64,000 nt of DNA from Boothiomyces macroporosus (GCA_027604185.1 JADGKB010000014.1:62001-126000); one strand, 5' to 3'; numbered from the stretch's first letter, positions 43,585-55,604 are shown. Program-made: numbers and translations. The notes: generated from the sequence alone by a model not told the origin.

Positions 43585-46500
43585 CTAACCTTTTGGTTTT
43601 CTTTTAGTGCTATCATATCTTCTAATTAATCTTTCTTGCCCTTCTGATTGAGAAAAACTGTAGCTTGACCGTCTGGCTCTGTGATATTTTGAAACGAATT
43701 GATTGAACCACTTTGTGCGTGGACGATAATCTGGAATATTAAATTTTTGAATTTCTTGAACGATTTGATGTGGTTGAGGATAGAAGACTTGGTTGATGTA
43801 CTTTAAAACAAAATCCAGCAAGTTGGCTGCGATTGGAATTAAAAAGGTTCCAAAGTAAAACGAGCTCGTTGACACAATTCCACGTAATGCATTTCGAAGT
43901 TCAGTAGAAATCCCAATCATTGGGCCAATGACGGTATACGCTGGGAACAAAGTTAGATAGCCGAACAAACTTATCGCGATTGTGGATAAAAGAATCAAGT
44001 TGAAACTGTCAACAACTAGACATAGCTTGATGGTGATAACGAATAAAGTACTCGTGTAAACAAAGATTCCAAAAACCCAGTTATCCACTACTTTTCCACT
44101 TGGAAGGATTGCACCATCTCCAATTATAAGCATCCACCCGAAAAATAATATTACAGAATGATATAAAGCTCGAAATGCCCAGTTCAAAAATTTCCCGTGG
44201 TTATAGGATAGATCATTTTGTCCAGCTTTGTATAGTTGCGGATACCTAAAGAGCATTTTACTATTCAAGTATTGATCGAGTATCCCATAAGCAAGAGGGG
44301 GAAGCAAGGTCCAAATTACATTGTAAGAGGAAACACCTGCCCAAGTTTCAAACAGGGTCTACATTAGAAAAATGATTACCATTCCTGAAAAGCCGTTTTT
44401 TAGCGTAAACCAAAACTGAATTAGGTACAGGGTGAAATTCTTGTAGAAGCAATACAAGATAACCTTTGATACACGATCATATGCCCAATTGCCATGGACA
44501 AGTAGCAGTTTTTTCAGATATCTGAATTGCGAAATGGAAAAATCACTACAGCGGGAAGCCTGCAAACCCTCCATTCCAGAAATACCCACTCCAACATGTG
44601 CAGCTTGGATCATTCCAACGTCATTTGCACCATCTCCAATAGCCATAGTCACAGCTCCAGCAACATTAGTCTTTACCAAGCGTACAACAAGGGCTTTTTG
44701 TAACGGGGACACTCTACAGCAAACTAAAGCTTGGCACATTAATGACAACTCTAAAAAGAGAAACTTTGTCGAGTTATCTAAAGCAAATCCCAACGATTTA
44801 CCATCTATGACTAGTGCCATTGGCGGCTATCATTAGTAAAGGGTTACTGTATCTAATCCAAAAGATTTGTCAAATTTATACTTTCCAGAGTTTCCACGAA
44901 GAAATGTTTGCAATTTGCCAACTTTTTTGGAAGGCCTGAGAGCTAGATGCAGCTGCGATAAAGTAGATTCCAAAAATTCTTTAGTTTCCTGTAAAGTTTC
45001 CTTGTTGCAAATCAGCAAGTTCATTCTTGGATTAATCAATTTAGTTGAATATGCAATGTTGATGGCGGTTTCTTGTCTATCTCCTGTGAGTACCCACACT
45101 CTGACGCCAGCCTCCAACAATGTGTGGATCGTATCTGGCACTTCGTCCTGTAACTTGTCTTCTATTGCTGTAGCCCCAATAAGATTCAAATTGGTTTCAA
45201 TCAAATCTGCAGCTTTTTCTAATTTTTCCTCCCTTTCTTCAATTGAAGTGGCGGCAGCGTTATATATTTCTGCCCATCTATCGTATTCGACCTGAGATAC
45301 TTCTTTAGATGCAACCACGAGTGTTCTTAGGCCTTCGTTGGCATATTCAGCCAGCGATATCTCGGTTTCTGCTTTGTATAAGCTGTTTTTTGCTAATCGT
45401 TCAAACATCACAGTATCTGCTCCCTTTATAAACAATTTGATCTTTCCATCCGGACATCTAATCACCATTGACATCCTTTTTCTGTTTGAATTAAACTCGT
45501 TGATATTTAGTAATTCATATTCCGTATCTTTCCCATTAATACTGACATAAATAAATTTTGGTTTTCTGGTATGAAAGAAATACCCTAATTGCTTTGCTCC
45601 ATCTACTAATGCAGCTTCATCTGGGGATGATGCCTGGTATTTTACAATTGAAGGATTATCTTCATCTCTTTCGGGGATAACTGTATGACAAACTGACAAT
45701 AATGTTAAAAACTCGTTCAAAACTTGCTGACCTGGCCTTTCTACCGAATCTAATTTCAAATCATTAAATGTCTTGTAGGTCTATATTAATGTCAAATTAC
45801 CACTAATTTGCTCCCTTCTTTTCCTTCTGGGATACTTTCAGAATAATTTACACCGCCGATACTAGCCATTTTAAATGTCATTACATTCTGTGTTAGTGTC
45901 CCAGTCTTGTCGCTAAAAAGAAAATCGACTTGCCCCAACTCTTCTACCAGGGTAGAAGTTTTCGCTACTGCCCCCATTTGACTTTGATCATGATACATAT
46001 CTAAATCCATATTAATAAGCTGTGCAAGTGCTATTCTGACAATTTCAACCGTGACAACCATCGACAATGGTATAAAGTTATTGAACAGGATCACAAACGT
46101 CAAAATGTTTGCTACAAATTCAAATGGTGATATTTTCGGGCTTTTGAGTATATTGTGATTAAATAATGAAGAATTTTCAGCAATCATTTGTCCAGAAGCA
46201 CAAGTTATTGCCATGAATAATAATACAAAGAATAAGAAAATGATTTCTGAGTTCACCATGTGTTCAACTTTGGTTTTTTTGATTGGGGCTGGTGTTGCGT
46301 TTTTCATTAGCTTTGTCTCGTGTCCAGTGAATACGACAACAGCGTAAACCCATCTTGTGTTCCTCAACTGAGCTCCGCGTAATAGTAACTGATTTGGACC
46401 AAGTGGGTAATATTTTCCATTGTAATTTAACGTTGCGGAAAAGGTATAGAGTGAGTTGTTGGGAAGTTCCGTTTGCAGCTTTGCTTCAAACTTGGCAATC

Positions 46501-47123
46501 GATTCTGGAGTTAGCAGATTGCAAGTCTCGGGTAAACTTTGTTTGATTTTTAAATTCGTCTCCCCGTCCAGGTTAGAGGTTTCAATATAGCAAAGACCGT
46601 CTGGCTCTGACGAGGAAATTACCACTAGATCGGCGGGAAAGTGTGACATGTCCTCCACTTTGACTATATCTCCAACGTTGACATCCTTCCACAAACAATC
46701 CTGGAATGAAGACCCTCGAAACACTTTTACTACTCTATTATTCGCAATGTTGTCCTGTAAACGACGCTTGCGATCCTCTGACAGCTCTTTTATTCCAGAA
46801 ATAAACGCAATAACTGATAGTGGAATCACTGTTCCAAATCTGGACGTAGGTGATAGGTGCCCAATCATTTGGATTGTGCCTGTGAATAAAAAGAATACGT
46901 TGGCATATTTTGAAAAGAATTCCGCTAGAAACTATGGTCAAATATGTATTACTTTTGGTAGGAAGGTATAGGGTTTGTACTTTGTTGTTGAGATGGAGTT
47001 GTCGCAGGCAATTACCTGTCGTTGTTTGATAGAATCATTGACGTAGACTATTCTACTTCCTTCCGGGACAACTGTCTTGGTATTTGGTTGTTTGAGTCCT
47101 ATTTGGACCAATAGGCTCTCCAT
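43585..47123 (-). CDS. Drs2-type phospholipid flippase (P4-ATPase)
   Basis: Five exons, introns 46932-46952, 45781-45800, 44827-44847 and 44359-44379 (20-21 nt), 1151 aa. P4 motifs in order: [35 protein letters not shown] with the phosphorylated Asp, [30 protein letters not shown] and [19 protein letters not shown]. Ten transmembrane helices surround them. The C-terminal [11 protein letters not shown]...RRYDSTKRK motif resembles the autoregulatory tail of Drs2/ATP8A. It moves phosphatidylserine to the cytosolic leaflet of the trans-Golgi and needs a Cdc50 partner, not seen here. Confidence 0.94.
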
Positions 47124-47813
47124 AAATTACTTTCAAAATTGCCAATGACCTTTAAAACCTAACCAGTCACGTGATTCGTCCACCTCCAAACACACTTTCT
47201 ATGTCTGAAGCTGGTTGGAGGGCGGAATCAGTGTTGCCAATACTACAATCGTAAAGAGATGGCTCTGCATATCGTATTTCATGCAACCGTGGTTTTCATA
47301 ACTGATGATTACGTAATATCAAAGTTACAGATTAACCATTAATTTTCTAATTTTCTATGCTGAAATTGATATTCGGCACTCTCTTTGAGAATGTGCCTAT
47401 TATAGTTCTATGTGTAGTGGTTTAGTTTGATTGGTTCTTTGACTGAAAAGGGGTAAAGACGATTAGACTAAACTGTGAATCGATCTTTTATTTAGTTTCC
47501 TTTTCCTTCTCTCTTTTTTTTAACAACACAGTAGAGTCTAATTTAAACTACCATCACTCGTGACATCATCGAATGTTACGCGACACTTGATATGATTCAC
47601 AGTAAGATTAGATAACAATCCATCAGTGCCACCATTCAACTACACAAGATTGAATGCCAATCACACCAGACATCATTCAACTCAATTGTAGTTCCGATTG
47701 CCTATTAGTATAGATTTAATTCAAAAGTTTAAGGAAATCCAATTTGGGAACAGCTCGGGGCAAGGTACTTGAAGAGGGAATGTTTTTTTCAACTAGAAAT
47801 ATAGAATATAGAC
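47124..47813. promoter_or_regulatory. Long spacer with a CACGTG box
   Basis: About 690 bp between the divergent starts of the flippase and a PAN-like gene. A CACGTG palindrome (47168-47173, flanked GT...AT) is a basic helix-loop-helix type site (Pho4/Cbf1-like). Another is at 54557-54562. A pyrimidine-rich run lies at 47500-47520. No gene seen. Confidence 0.4.
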
Positions 47814-48767
47814 ATGCTTGTTTTCATATTACCGGCATATACATTTGCAATCTCGGGCCGAATCTATTTTTACAATAATATCCAGTTTTATGGGGATGAA
47901 TACAATACCATTGTCAACAACAACTGCAACTTTAATTCACAGCCATATTCTACTGTAACAGCTAATTCTGACCAATGCGGAAGGATTTGTTCTCTTGATA
48001 GCCAATGTTCACATTTCACCTATGAAATTGGAGGGTATTGTGCGTTAAGGAGAGGCCCTGTTGGATTGGATAAGCCCATTGCTTCTATAGACATTCGCAA
48101 ATGCGGCATTTATGGAGATTACAGCAGGTCTGGCTGTAGTTTTAATACTGGTAGTGTTCAATGTCAAGGCGACCCAAATCCAAACGGCAGTCCAAACCCT
48201 ATACCTAAACCGCAAAACACTCCAGCTCCAAATAATGGAAATTTAGGAAGTACTAACTCTGGTTCAAATGGAGCAACAAATTCAAATGCAGGCAACTCTC
48301 CACTGCAATCTCCTGTCCCGACCCTCACAATATTTGTTCACATAACCACTACCATTGCTCAAGGCAATTCTTTACCTACTGGCTCGATAGGTGCGAGTGG
48401 AAACAGTAGTCATACCTCCGCTGGTTCTGCGCCTGGCCCAACGAGTTCCAACTCTACTCCAGTTGATCCCAATTCTGGCGATTTAACATTTACATCAAGA
48501 ATATTGATTATCGTTGGTGTTGCACTAGCTGTTATAGTGGTGCTACTAATTCCATTTGTAATTCTCCTCAACAAATTAATGAATCGCAAACAAGAAATGA
48601 TCAATGAAGCAAAAGAAGCTCGGAAAGAAGCAGCTGTAGCATCTAATAGAGCTATAGAGCAACGATACCGTACAAGAGGACATCGACTGGGTAAGGTTCG
48701 TAGTCCACCTGGAAATATGGGAGTAAGCCAAGAGACTGTGCTGAATTCTAAATCTAATGATCCATGA
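47814..48767 (+). CDS. PAN/Apple-like type I membrane protein 1
   Basis: A single exon of 317 aa. A short signal (MLVFILPAYTFAIS) precedes a Cys-rich module of about 110 residues with CGRICSLDSQCSHFTYE and CALRRG, spacing typical of PAN/Apple folds that bind protein or sugar. A Ser/Thr/Asn/Pro-rich, probably O-glycosylated linker of about 100 residues follows, then one helix (ILIIVGVALAVIVVLLIPFVIL) and a basic cytosolic tail. Cell-surface adhesion or sensing is a reasonable guess. Confidence 0.65.
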   Translation: MLVFILPAYTFAISGRIYFYNNIQFYGDEYNTIVNNNCNFNSQPYSTVTANSDQCGRICSLDSQCSHFTYEIGGYCALRRGPVGLDKPIASIDIRKCGIYGDYSRSGCSFNTGSVQCQGDPNPNGSPNPIPKPQNTPAPNNGNLGSTNSGSNGATNSNAGNSPLQSPVPTLTIFVHITTTIAQGNSLPTGSIGASGNSSHTSAGSAPGPTSSNSTPVDPNSGDLTFTSRILIIVGVALAVIVVLLIPFVILLNKLMNRKQEMINEAKEARKEAAVASNRAIEQRYRTRGHRLGKVRSPPGNMGVSQETVLNSKSNDP

Positions 48768-48896
48768 AGCCCTCAACAGTGAATGAACAAATGTTAATGA
48801 ATAAACTTGTTTTATAATAAACTCAAGTGTTTCTATGATGCTGTATGCCAGATTCTCGGCATCAACTCGACCTTTTTAACAAAAATTCGGTATTCT

Positions 48897-49454
48897 ATGT
48901 TATATCTCCTTTGGAAATTCGGGATTTCTTTTCCTTTGTTCTATGATTGTCGGAATTTAAAAATAGAAAGAGAGGTGTCCAATAGTATGGCTTTTTGGTT
49001 CCAATCGGTCGAGTTCAACTTGGTAAACAATTCTTATGTTGGGCAATGCAGTTTGGATGGGGCTATACAGGACCATCTCTCCCTTTCAGATTGCGATCGT
49101 TTGTGCAGAGTATCAAAATGTTTAGTTTATCAGTATGTTGAAAGATGCGTCTTTGGTACTAATATAAAGCAAGGAACCAACAAATGCTACATACCCTACT
49201 ATCCACAGCTAGATTCCACAAACACAACATACCCTGTACCAGTCCAAGACAATACCTTTTACTATGTCATGTCGTATTTGGAATTTCTACTATTGATCAT
49301 TCTGATGCTCTGTATACTAATTTGTATATACCAAATGATGGATTATCAACGAATAAAGAAAACCAAGGCCAACCTTAGAAGCCAAACTAAAGCAGAACCT
49401 ACCATTAGCAAGTATGTTGAAAATATTGAAATAGAAGGGGATCCTAACGAATAA
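48897..49454 (+). CDS. PAN-like type I membrane protein 2 (truncated relative)
   Basis: A single exon of 185 aa from the ATG at 48897 (the frame is open further upstream). The N terminus is hydrophobic (MLYLLWKFGISFPLF). Its Cys module reads CSLDGAIQDHLSLSDCDRLCRVSKCLVYQYVERC, parallel to the first PAN-like gene, but no Ser/Thr linker is present: a helix (YLEFLLLIILMLCILICIY) and a 38-residue tail follow at once. It lies about 130 bp after the first copy. Confidence 0.55.
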   Translation: MLYLLWKFGISFPLFYDCRNLKIEREVSNSMAFWFQSVEFNLVNNSYVGQCSLDGAIQDHLSLSDCDRLCRVSKCLVYQYVERCVFGTNIKQGTNKCYIPYYPQLDSTNTTYPVPVQDNTFYYVMSYLEFLLLIILMLCILICIYQMMDYQRIKKTKANLRSQTKAEPTISKYVENIEIEGDPNE

Positions 49455-49826
49455 ATAACATCGTGGATTTATTATCCCAATGGTTTCTTTTGTAGCTGAT
49501 TCATTCTGTTTATATCCTCACCAGCTTTACATGTTTAGTCAAGTGCCACATAGACCTTTAGTTTGACCTTTTAATGGCGTATTATATTCCTTATTTCTGC
49601 TTGTTCTTGGTCCTCCGTTAAAGAAATAATAGTACTTTGAGAATCGTGTTACCCTGTGCCCTGCAGCACTTTCATTGCCGCATTAGGTAATGTATCTATG
49701 TGCTAGACACTCTTTCGGCATTGCTTTTTCAGTCCATCGTCACCTTTCTCGAGCACTCATTTCAACACTTAAGGAGAAACGCCATACACGGTAACGATTT
49801 ACAACTTGCAAATATTTACTATTTAT
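49455..49826. other. Spacer
   Basis: About 370 bp following the second PAN-like gene and ahead of the end of a minus-strand frame. No open frame of protein-like composition, repeat or RNA was seen. Confidence 0.3.
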
Positions 49827-50054
49827 TTATACCAATGCCCAGTCAACAAGTACTTTGCCATCAGTCTGACAAACTTTGGCGTACAACTCGTCAGCACAAT
49901 TCAATTTGAAACGAGCGAGTAAATCCTTCCCATTAGTGGCTGATATCGGTCCAAACGTCTTATCAACTGTTTTTGTGTATATCAGGTAGCGCTTGTGGTT
50001 TAAAAAGTCAAAGTCTGAATTTAGCTTTTTCATAATTTTGGGGAACTTTTTCAA
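49827..50054 (-). CDS. C-terminal part of an unresolved small protein
   Basis: A protein-like minus-strand frame with FPKIMKKLNSDFDFLNHKR, TVDKTFGPISATNGKDLL and a C-terminal VCQTDGKVLVDWALV. Upstream frames between 50055 and 50290 look coding (EIIHDPAKYNEL, FMQVSESR) but cannot be joined with a typical intron. It may be a small basic protein of about 110-130 aa; identity unknown. Confidence 0.35.
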   Translation of the reverse strand: MKKFPKIMKKLNSDFDFLNHKRYLIYTKTVDKTFGPISATNGKDLLARFKLNCADELYAKVCQTDGKVLVDWALV

Positions 50055-50307
50055 CTTGACCGAAAATGAGGGCTTTTGTTGGTCAAGCTTTTAAAGTCAT
50101 CAAATTGAATAGAATTGCCTAGAGTTCATTGTATTTCGCCGGATCATGAATTATTTCTTGATTCGGATACCTGCATAAACTCTGATTTGCGTACCAATAA
50201 TTCTGCACTGTTACTGGTAATATAAGCACCACTAATTTGTTTTTATAACTTCAAATTATCCATTTTTTAGAGGACGCATTGATCCCATTGTTTTTGACTT
50301 TTGATCA

Positions 50308-51629
50308 ATGAGCAACAATACGAAAGCGAGCACGAGCGATCCAGAGCTGATTTACAAAAAACTAGGTAAGAATAACCTCACATTAGAGCGTCTTGGCAAA
50401 GGATCTTTTGGAGAGGTAAAAATATCCTAACGAGGTATACAAAGGACAGACTATCCAGAGTGGGGAATTTGTTGCAATCAAAATCATTGACATGGAAGAA
50501 GCCGAAGACGAAATAGAGGATATTCAGCAAGAAATCAATATCATGTCTCAGTTGCAATCACCATATATAACCAAATATCACGGTTCTTATATTAGAGGCT
50601 CGAAATTATGGATTGTCATGGAATTCTGCGCTGGAGGATCTTGCTTGGATATGGTATCCCTTACTTATATAGCTACGTGCGGGTGTGTTTGAAGAGATTT
50701 ATATTGCGATCATCATGAGAGAATTAGTCAGTGGTCTAGAAATTTTACATGCAGAAGGAAAGCTACACCGAGATATTAAAGCAGCAAATTTACTCGTGGC
50801 TGCAGATGGCAGTCTCAAATTGGCAGATTTTGGGGTATCTGGTCAAATCACTGCTACATTTACTAAAAAACACTCTTTTGTTGGCACTCCGTTTTGGATG
50901 GCACCAGGTTATCCTCATTAACAAGTAGAAGTAATTGAACAAACTGGATACGATAGCAAGGCGGATATTTGGTCTCTGGGAATCACTGCCATCGAATTAG
51001 CAAAAGGCAGCGCTCCATATTCAGATATCCATCCAATGAAAGCTCTGTTCCTAATCCCAAAGAACGATCCACCAGAACTGGACGGGAACTTTAGCAAAAC
51101 TTTTAAATCTTTTATCCAGGCTTGTTTAGACAAAGATCCAAACAAAGTACCATTTATTAATCCAGCGAGCAAGTGCTAAAGAGCTACTAAAGCATCCATT
51201 CATCAAAAGCGCAAAACAAAACACTCTTTTAAAAGATTTGATCAGCCGTCACCAACAGTGGTTGGCTGAACAATCAATCAGCCAATCATTTGAAACTGAA
51301 GAGTAAGTATGGTTAATATAGTGATATGGAGGATTCAGAGGAACTGGGTGAACCATGGGATTTCGGAACTATAAAATCGGCAGCGTCAAAGAAGCTGCCT
51401 GTCTTGCCTACTAAACAAACCAAGATGAGGATTCCGCCTCCTCCAGCTGCAAAACCAAAATCACTTGTTGACGATGTAGTCGAACCGGTAATTAAAGAAC
51501 TTGCTGGTGATGGTGCGTCTGCATTAGTTAACAGTATCCGAGAATTGGAGAAGGTAACTTTGCATTAATTAGACCAAACCCGGAGTGTTTGTAAAGATTG
51601 TTAATGAATTAAGTGCCAAATTGAAATAA
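50308..51629 (+). CDS. STE20/GCK-family protein kinase
   Basis: Eight exons and seven introns: 50366-50386, 50416-50434, 50654-50672, 50908-50928, 51147-51165, 51303-51321 and 51554-51572 (19-21 nt). They splice to 394 aa. The kinase domain spans residues 20-275 with [18 protein letters not shown] (catalytic Lys), [16 protein letters not shown] and [13 protein letters not shown]. The tail has EPWDFGTIK, typical of GCK-III kinases (MST3/YSK1/Sid1 group), and an acidic end. Fungal members act in septation, polarity or Golgi stress signalling. Introns 1 and 2 frame a 29-nt exon. Confidence 0.92.
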
Positions 51630-51677
51630 AATATAAGCTATAGTGTATTCTAAAAGGTTTTTGATGTGTTTATTCTT

Positions 51678-54398
51678 TTACCATGATTCTCCTCCCAGTA
51701 TGCGTAAATTGTCGTTCCATGGTCCGCGGTATTCGGACAGCATGTCAACAATTGTAGAGTTCATGCCATTTGGTCCACAAACTACTACTTGCAAGTTTCG
51801 GGAATAGCTTGATAGGATAGGCATGATGCGTTCACCAGAGAGTGATTTTGAAGTTAGTCTGTATGCGGTTACTAGTTGTGGGAATGCTAATTGGGCTCCT
51901 TCAATTACATTACTACCCATAGTTTCATTTCCATCAGATATATTGAATAGTACAACGTTTACCGGAGCATTTGGGAGTGTGCATCCAACCGGGAAGGCTC
52001 CTTCACGATTATTGGATAAATTGATTCCATAACACCTACAATCAACCAATTATTACCATCCATCATAATAATGATGTATAATTTGTACATAATCCCCAAC
52101 AGCGATAGTCAGCTCATCAGATAGCGTCGCTTCATAATCCTGTACCACCTAAAATAAATCTAAATTTACCTTTAACGTCGTTCTGGTAGACAGGTACAAA
52201 TGGTTGATTAATTGAATGAAAGGTGTGATACCAGATCCACCAGCAAAGAAAAACACTGTTTCTGGAAAGAACTCGCCTCTGTAAAAGTTTTCTGGTGGTG
52301 GCAGCAAGCTATTTCCAAACGGCCCTCTAATTTTGAATTGACGATCGCCAGGTTGTTGACCAATGAGGTATTGGCACATTGCTCCGTTGGGCTCAATCTT
52401 TATCAATACTTCAAAAGCATTCAAGTCGCCTGAAATAGGAGTATAGTATCTGGAAATGCGTTCTCCATTGATTCTAACCTGAATTTCTATTGCTTGACCA
52501 GGTAAAAAGTTGACTGGCTGATTATCCCTGATATCATAGGGGAACAGAATACAAAATCTAAATCTAAAGTATCCTTTTTGAGCACCAGTTGGGGTTTCAT
52601 TAGTTACTCTTGTAAGTGCATATCTTCTATATTCAGACGGATCAAACGAACGACCAACTTGATTGTACTGACTGTCACTTGCACTATATGGAGAATAGTC
52701 TTGGCGAATTTCACCAACACAAAGTGAAGCAAGCTTTTGAACTGCTAATCTAGTATGCACGTGTGTTCTTCTAGCTCTTTGAATAAACGTCCAATCTTGT
52801 TCGTTAAAGACTGGCAAGTGGAAGCCATTGATGGTAGTCATTCTATATGACTGTAGAGAATTGATTGATTGCTTTCTAGCTTTTATAATATCTTGATGAG
52901 TGAGTTCAGTGATTCCCTGATTGGTGCCTCTATGTTCAAATGGTGCATCTTTTTGCGGAACAAATTCTTCGGCATCGTACCCAGACTCATGGAAATAATC
53001 ATTGCTAATATCCGTCCCAGCCACAGCTTGCAGAATGATCTGACCACCAGGATGAGATTTAATCCAGTGCGAGATATCGTAGACATATTTCCCGTTTGCT
53101 ACAACGTAGAGTTTTCTAAATTAACATTTCTTACCCATCCAGAATGGCTTTATCCAAAGTAGCCCAAGTAAACGAAACCTTGTTTCCCTCTTTTAAAGAC
53201 AGCTTTTCCAAATTCATTATTGGCTGAGTGGTCTGTAATACTTTGGAATACCCGAGATCGCTTCTTGCAATATATACTTTAAAGTAAATCTCTGCACCAA
53301 TGAATAATAGTATCCAAACCCCTAACAATACTGCATAGATAACCCATGGTAAAATTTCCCGAGGCTCCCTAGAGTTAAAATAAAGTACCATAAAGGATAC
53401 AATAAATTGATTCCTAATCCAATTTGAACGCTCGCTCCAATTAAGAGCAAGAACCCAGAAAGTCTATGTAGAAACCTAGCAACATCTCTATACTGACTAG
53501 CATCTTCATTTGAAAGCCCAACCAAACTCATGAATCCAAGTACAACTTGCACACCAACAATAGAGGCAATAGTAATCCCAAAAACAGTATGCGGTCTAGA
53601 TGGTTCAAATGGAATTCCACTAAATGCAACAACAAATATAAATGCAACTAGAGCAATCACACCTGTAATTTGAACAATAACTTTCATAATCAACCAGCCA
53701 GCAATTGATTTACAGTATCTCGCATAGAACGCACCGAATGGAAGTAGAACAAGCCAAGTAGCCATCATACCAAACCCATGTATTTGTTTCATTGTAAATG
53801 AAACTGTAGATGTTGGAATAGCAGCACCTTGAGATAAGATTACATTCATCGCACCTCTATTATTCGTTTGATGATGAGTGAATCTCTTTCCTTCATAATT
53901 AATACCGCTTTGAGGATTAAAGGCCCAAATCATTGACATTGGACTATCGGGTTGTATATTCAAGTGTATACCGTCATTTGGTGCCAATGGTCTAGTAAAA
54001 GAACAGTCTTGAACATTTGTAGTAGCTTGGCCAGTAAGAGTAGTTGTGATTGCAGGGCTTTGGTAATCTAATGGAGGAGCATAGCTTGTATCCGAATAAT
54101 GCTCATGAAAAGCAACTGAAGAATTGCCTAAATTGTGGCAGACAATCATTTGAGCATTCAACATTCCAGGACCGAATCCAAGCCCAATCCAAGAGTACTG
54201 TAGTGGTATAGCTGACGTTAATGTCAGCCGTCCATTGAAATCTGTTGCAGTAGTGCTCCATTCAAAGACCAGCTGAGCATCAGTGTCTTTATAAAGTGTA
54301 GTGGTAAATTTATAGTTGTCGGAAGGAGTTCCCAATGGACCCACATTTCCATTTCCCAATACTGCTGAAATCAATAGTGGTATCAACCGCATTTTCAA
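51678..54398 (-). CDS. DOMON-cytochrome b561-cytochrome b5-reductase with SH3 inserted in the NAD domain
   Basis: Five exons, introns 53369-53388, 53116-53134, 52149-52169 and 52036-52056 (19-21 nt), 879 aa. Order: signal peptide; DOMON (about 25-190); cytochrome b561-like helices with IHGFGM, RPHTVFG and FLHRLSG; a further helix; cytochrome b5 with HPGG at about 437; an FAD-binding barrel (RISRYYTPIS); and the NAD half with GGSGITPF at about 705. An SH3 domain (DYEATLSDELTIAVGDYVQII, DGWCYGIN, GAFPVGC) sits directly after the first beta-alpha unit and before VNVVLFNIS and VVVCGPNGM. Predicted: transmembrane electron relay, maybe ferric or quinone reductase. Convergent with the kinase, 48 bp between stops. 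Confidence 0.87.
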
Positions 54399-54806
54399 AA
54401 GTTTTTTCAGGGGCTTAACATTCTTTAATTCTTTCCAAATTCGGCACTATAGGGAGTTTCAACAGGCCGAAAATGATGAAACAAGCGATTAGATTGTATC
54501 TATTAGTTGTACTTTTTAGTTTGTGCTGATCCAAAGACCGTTTTAATTGAACGTAACACGTGAGGATCCTCACCTACTGAGAATGATTGGCGTTGAGTCG
54601 GCATATTCAGGGTGTCCAAGCGATTCTATAGGATGAATTCCTTTGTTGGTATCATTTATCCGTCTAGTTTCTTGAAATTGTATTAGCTACTAATTAGTTT
54701 TTGGTAAAACGATAATCACCAAGTTAGGCTTTATTATACTTTATTAAACTTTAAATCAACTGTGAGGATTCGAGAAACAACTCAACTTTTTAAAAAAACA
54801 ATCCAA
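54399..54806. promoter_or_regulatory. Spacer with CACGTG box
   Basis: About 400 bp between divergent genes. Contains a CACGTG palindrome at 54557-54562 and AT-rich sequence. No coding frame seen. Confidence 0.4.
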
Positions 54807-54983
54807 ATGGAAAATGTAAAACCACACCCACTGGATATCCCAGCACCAGTAGCCATAGTAAATAGAATTAATTTCTAGTTTAGAGACTGGCTGCTATTCC
54901 CATTCGTAAGTGGAATATTTCAAGGAACAGCACAAGTACTTTTCAGAAGAGCTTGGATTAGAATGAAGGGAATAAAACTGTAA
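54807..54983 (+). CDS. 51-aa membrane-anchored protein
   Basis: Two exons with a 21-nt intron (54858-54878) give exactly 51 codons plus stop. The protein starts MENVKPHPLDIPAPVAI and continues FRDWLLFPFVSGIFQGTAQVL, ending in a basic tail RRAWIRMKGIKL. Such a short positive-tailed hydrophobic protein could be a mitochondrial outer-membrane component (Mim/Tom small-subunit style), but no family match is claimed. Confidence 0.5.
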
Positions 54984-55085
54984 TTGTATCAACTGTGATT
55001 ATTAGATTATATCATTGGAGTTGTTGTTTATTGTTGGATTGCACACATGAGAATATTAATTTCAGTATCATTAATGATTTAAATA

Positions 55086-55331
55086 CTATAGAGCATTGAC
55101 AAGCATTACTTCAAAGTAACCACAAGTACATTTACATACCAGGACATCATCAATCAAGAGTAACTGTAATTTTAATGGGCATTGATGTAACGTAGAGTGT
55201 CGCTGCCATTCTAATTCTACTTCTTTACCTGGTAAATCAATTTCAAATCCACATTCACAATTCATTGTAGTGTTGATTATATTACATTGGGGACAGGGTA
55301 TCTCTAGTTCTATTCTTCTCTTTTTCCTCAT
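55086..55331 (-). CDS. Small zinc-ribbon-like protein, 81 aa
   Basis: A single exon. CPQC, then CECGFEI, a central HSTLHQCPL and CKCTCGYF give four Cys pairs or near pairs that could bind zinc. It is basic at the N terminus (MRKKRRIELEIP). No membrane segment. Family not recognised. Confidence 0.5.
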   Translation of the reverse strand: MRKKRRIELEIPCPQCNIINTTMNCECGFEIDLPGKEVELEWQRHSTLHQCPLKLQLLLIDDVLVCKCTCGYFEVMLVNAL

Positions 55332-55517
55332 TTTTTTAAAAAAACTTTCTCTTGCCTTGAACTGTCTTTGATCAATTTAGTTAATAGGATAGAGATCGAG
55401 GGTATAATTAAGGACTGCCTTTCTATCCTGTCTATTGAATATTATTAAATTTTTAGTTGTATTCACTCTATCCACTACTGTTGAATATCACCATGTCTAG
55501 TTCTATTGAATGAATTA

Positions 55518-55604
55518 CCACTATCCACTCCTGCTAGTATAATCAACCACTATCCACTCCTACTAATATAATCAACCCCTATCCACTCCTACTAATATAA
55601 TCTA
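55518..55604. repeat. 29-bp tandem repeat, three copies
   Basis: Three imperfect direct copies at 55518-55546, 55547-55575 and 55576-55604 share the core CTATCCACTCCT followed by GCTAGTATAATC or ACTAATATAATC. Related broken pieces (CTATTGAAT, CTATCCACTACTG) lie on both sides from 55430 to 55625. The array precedes the proteasome gene. Confidence 0.75.

Noticed and set aside
53322..53368. Extra reading frame that continues past intron 1 of the DOMON gene (HGLSM)
   Set aside because: The frame enters intron and antisense sequence; the spliced frame runs through EPREILPW.
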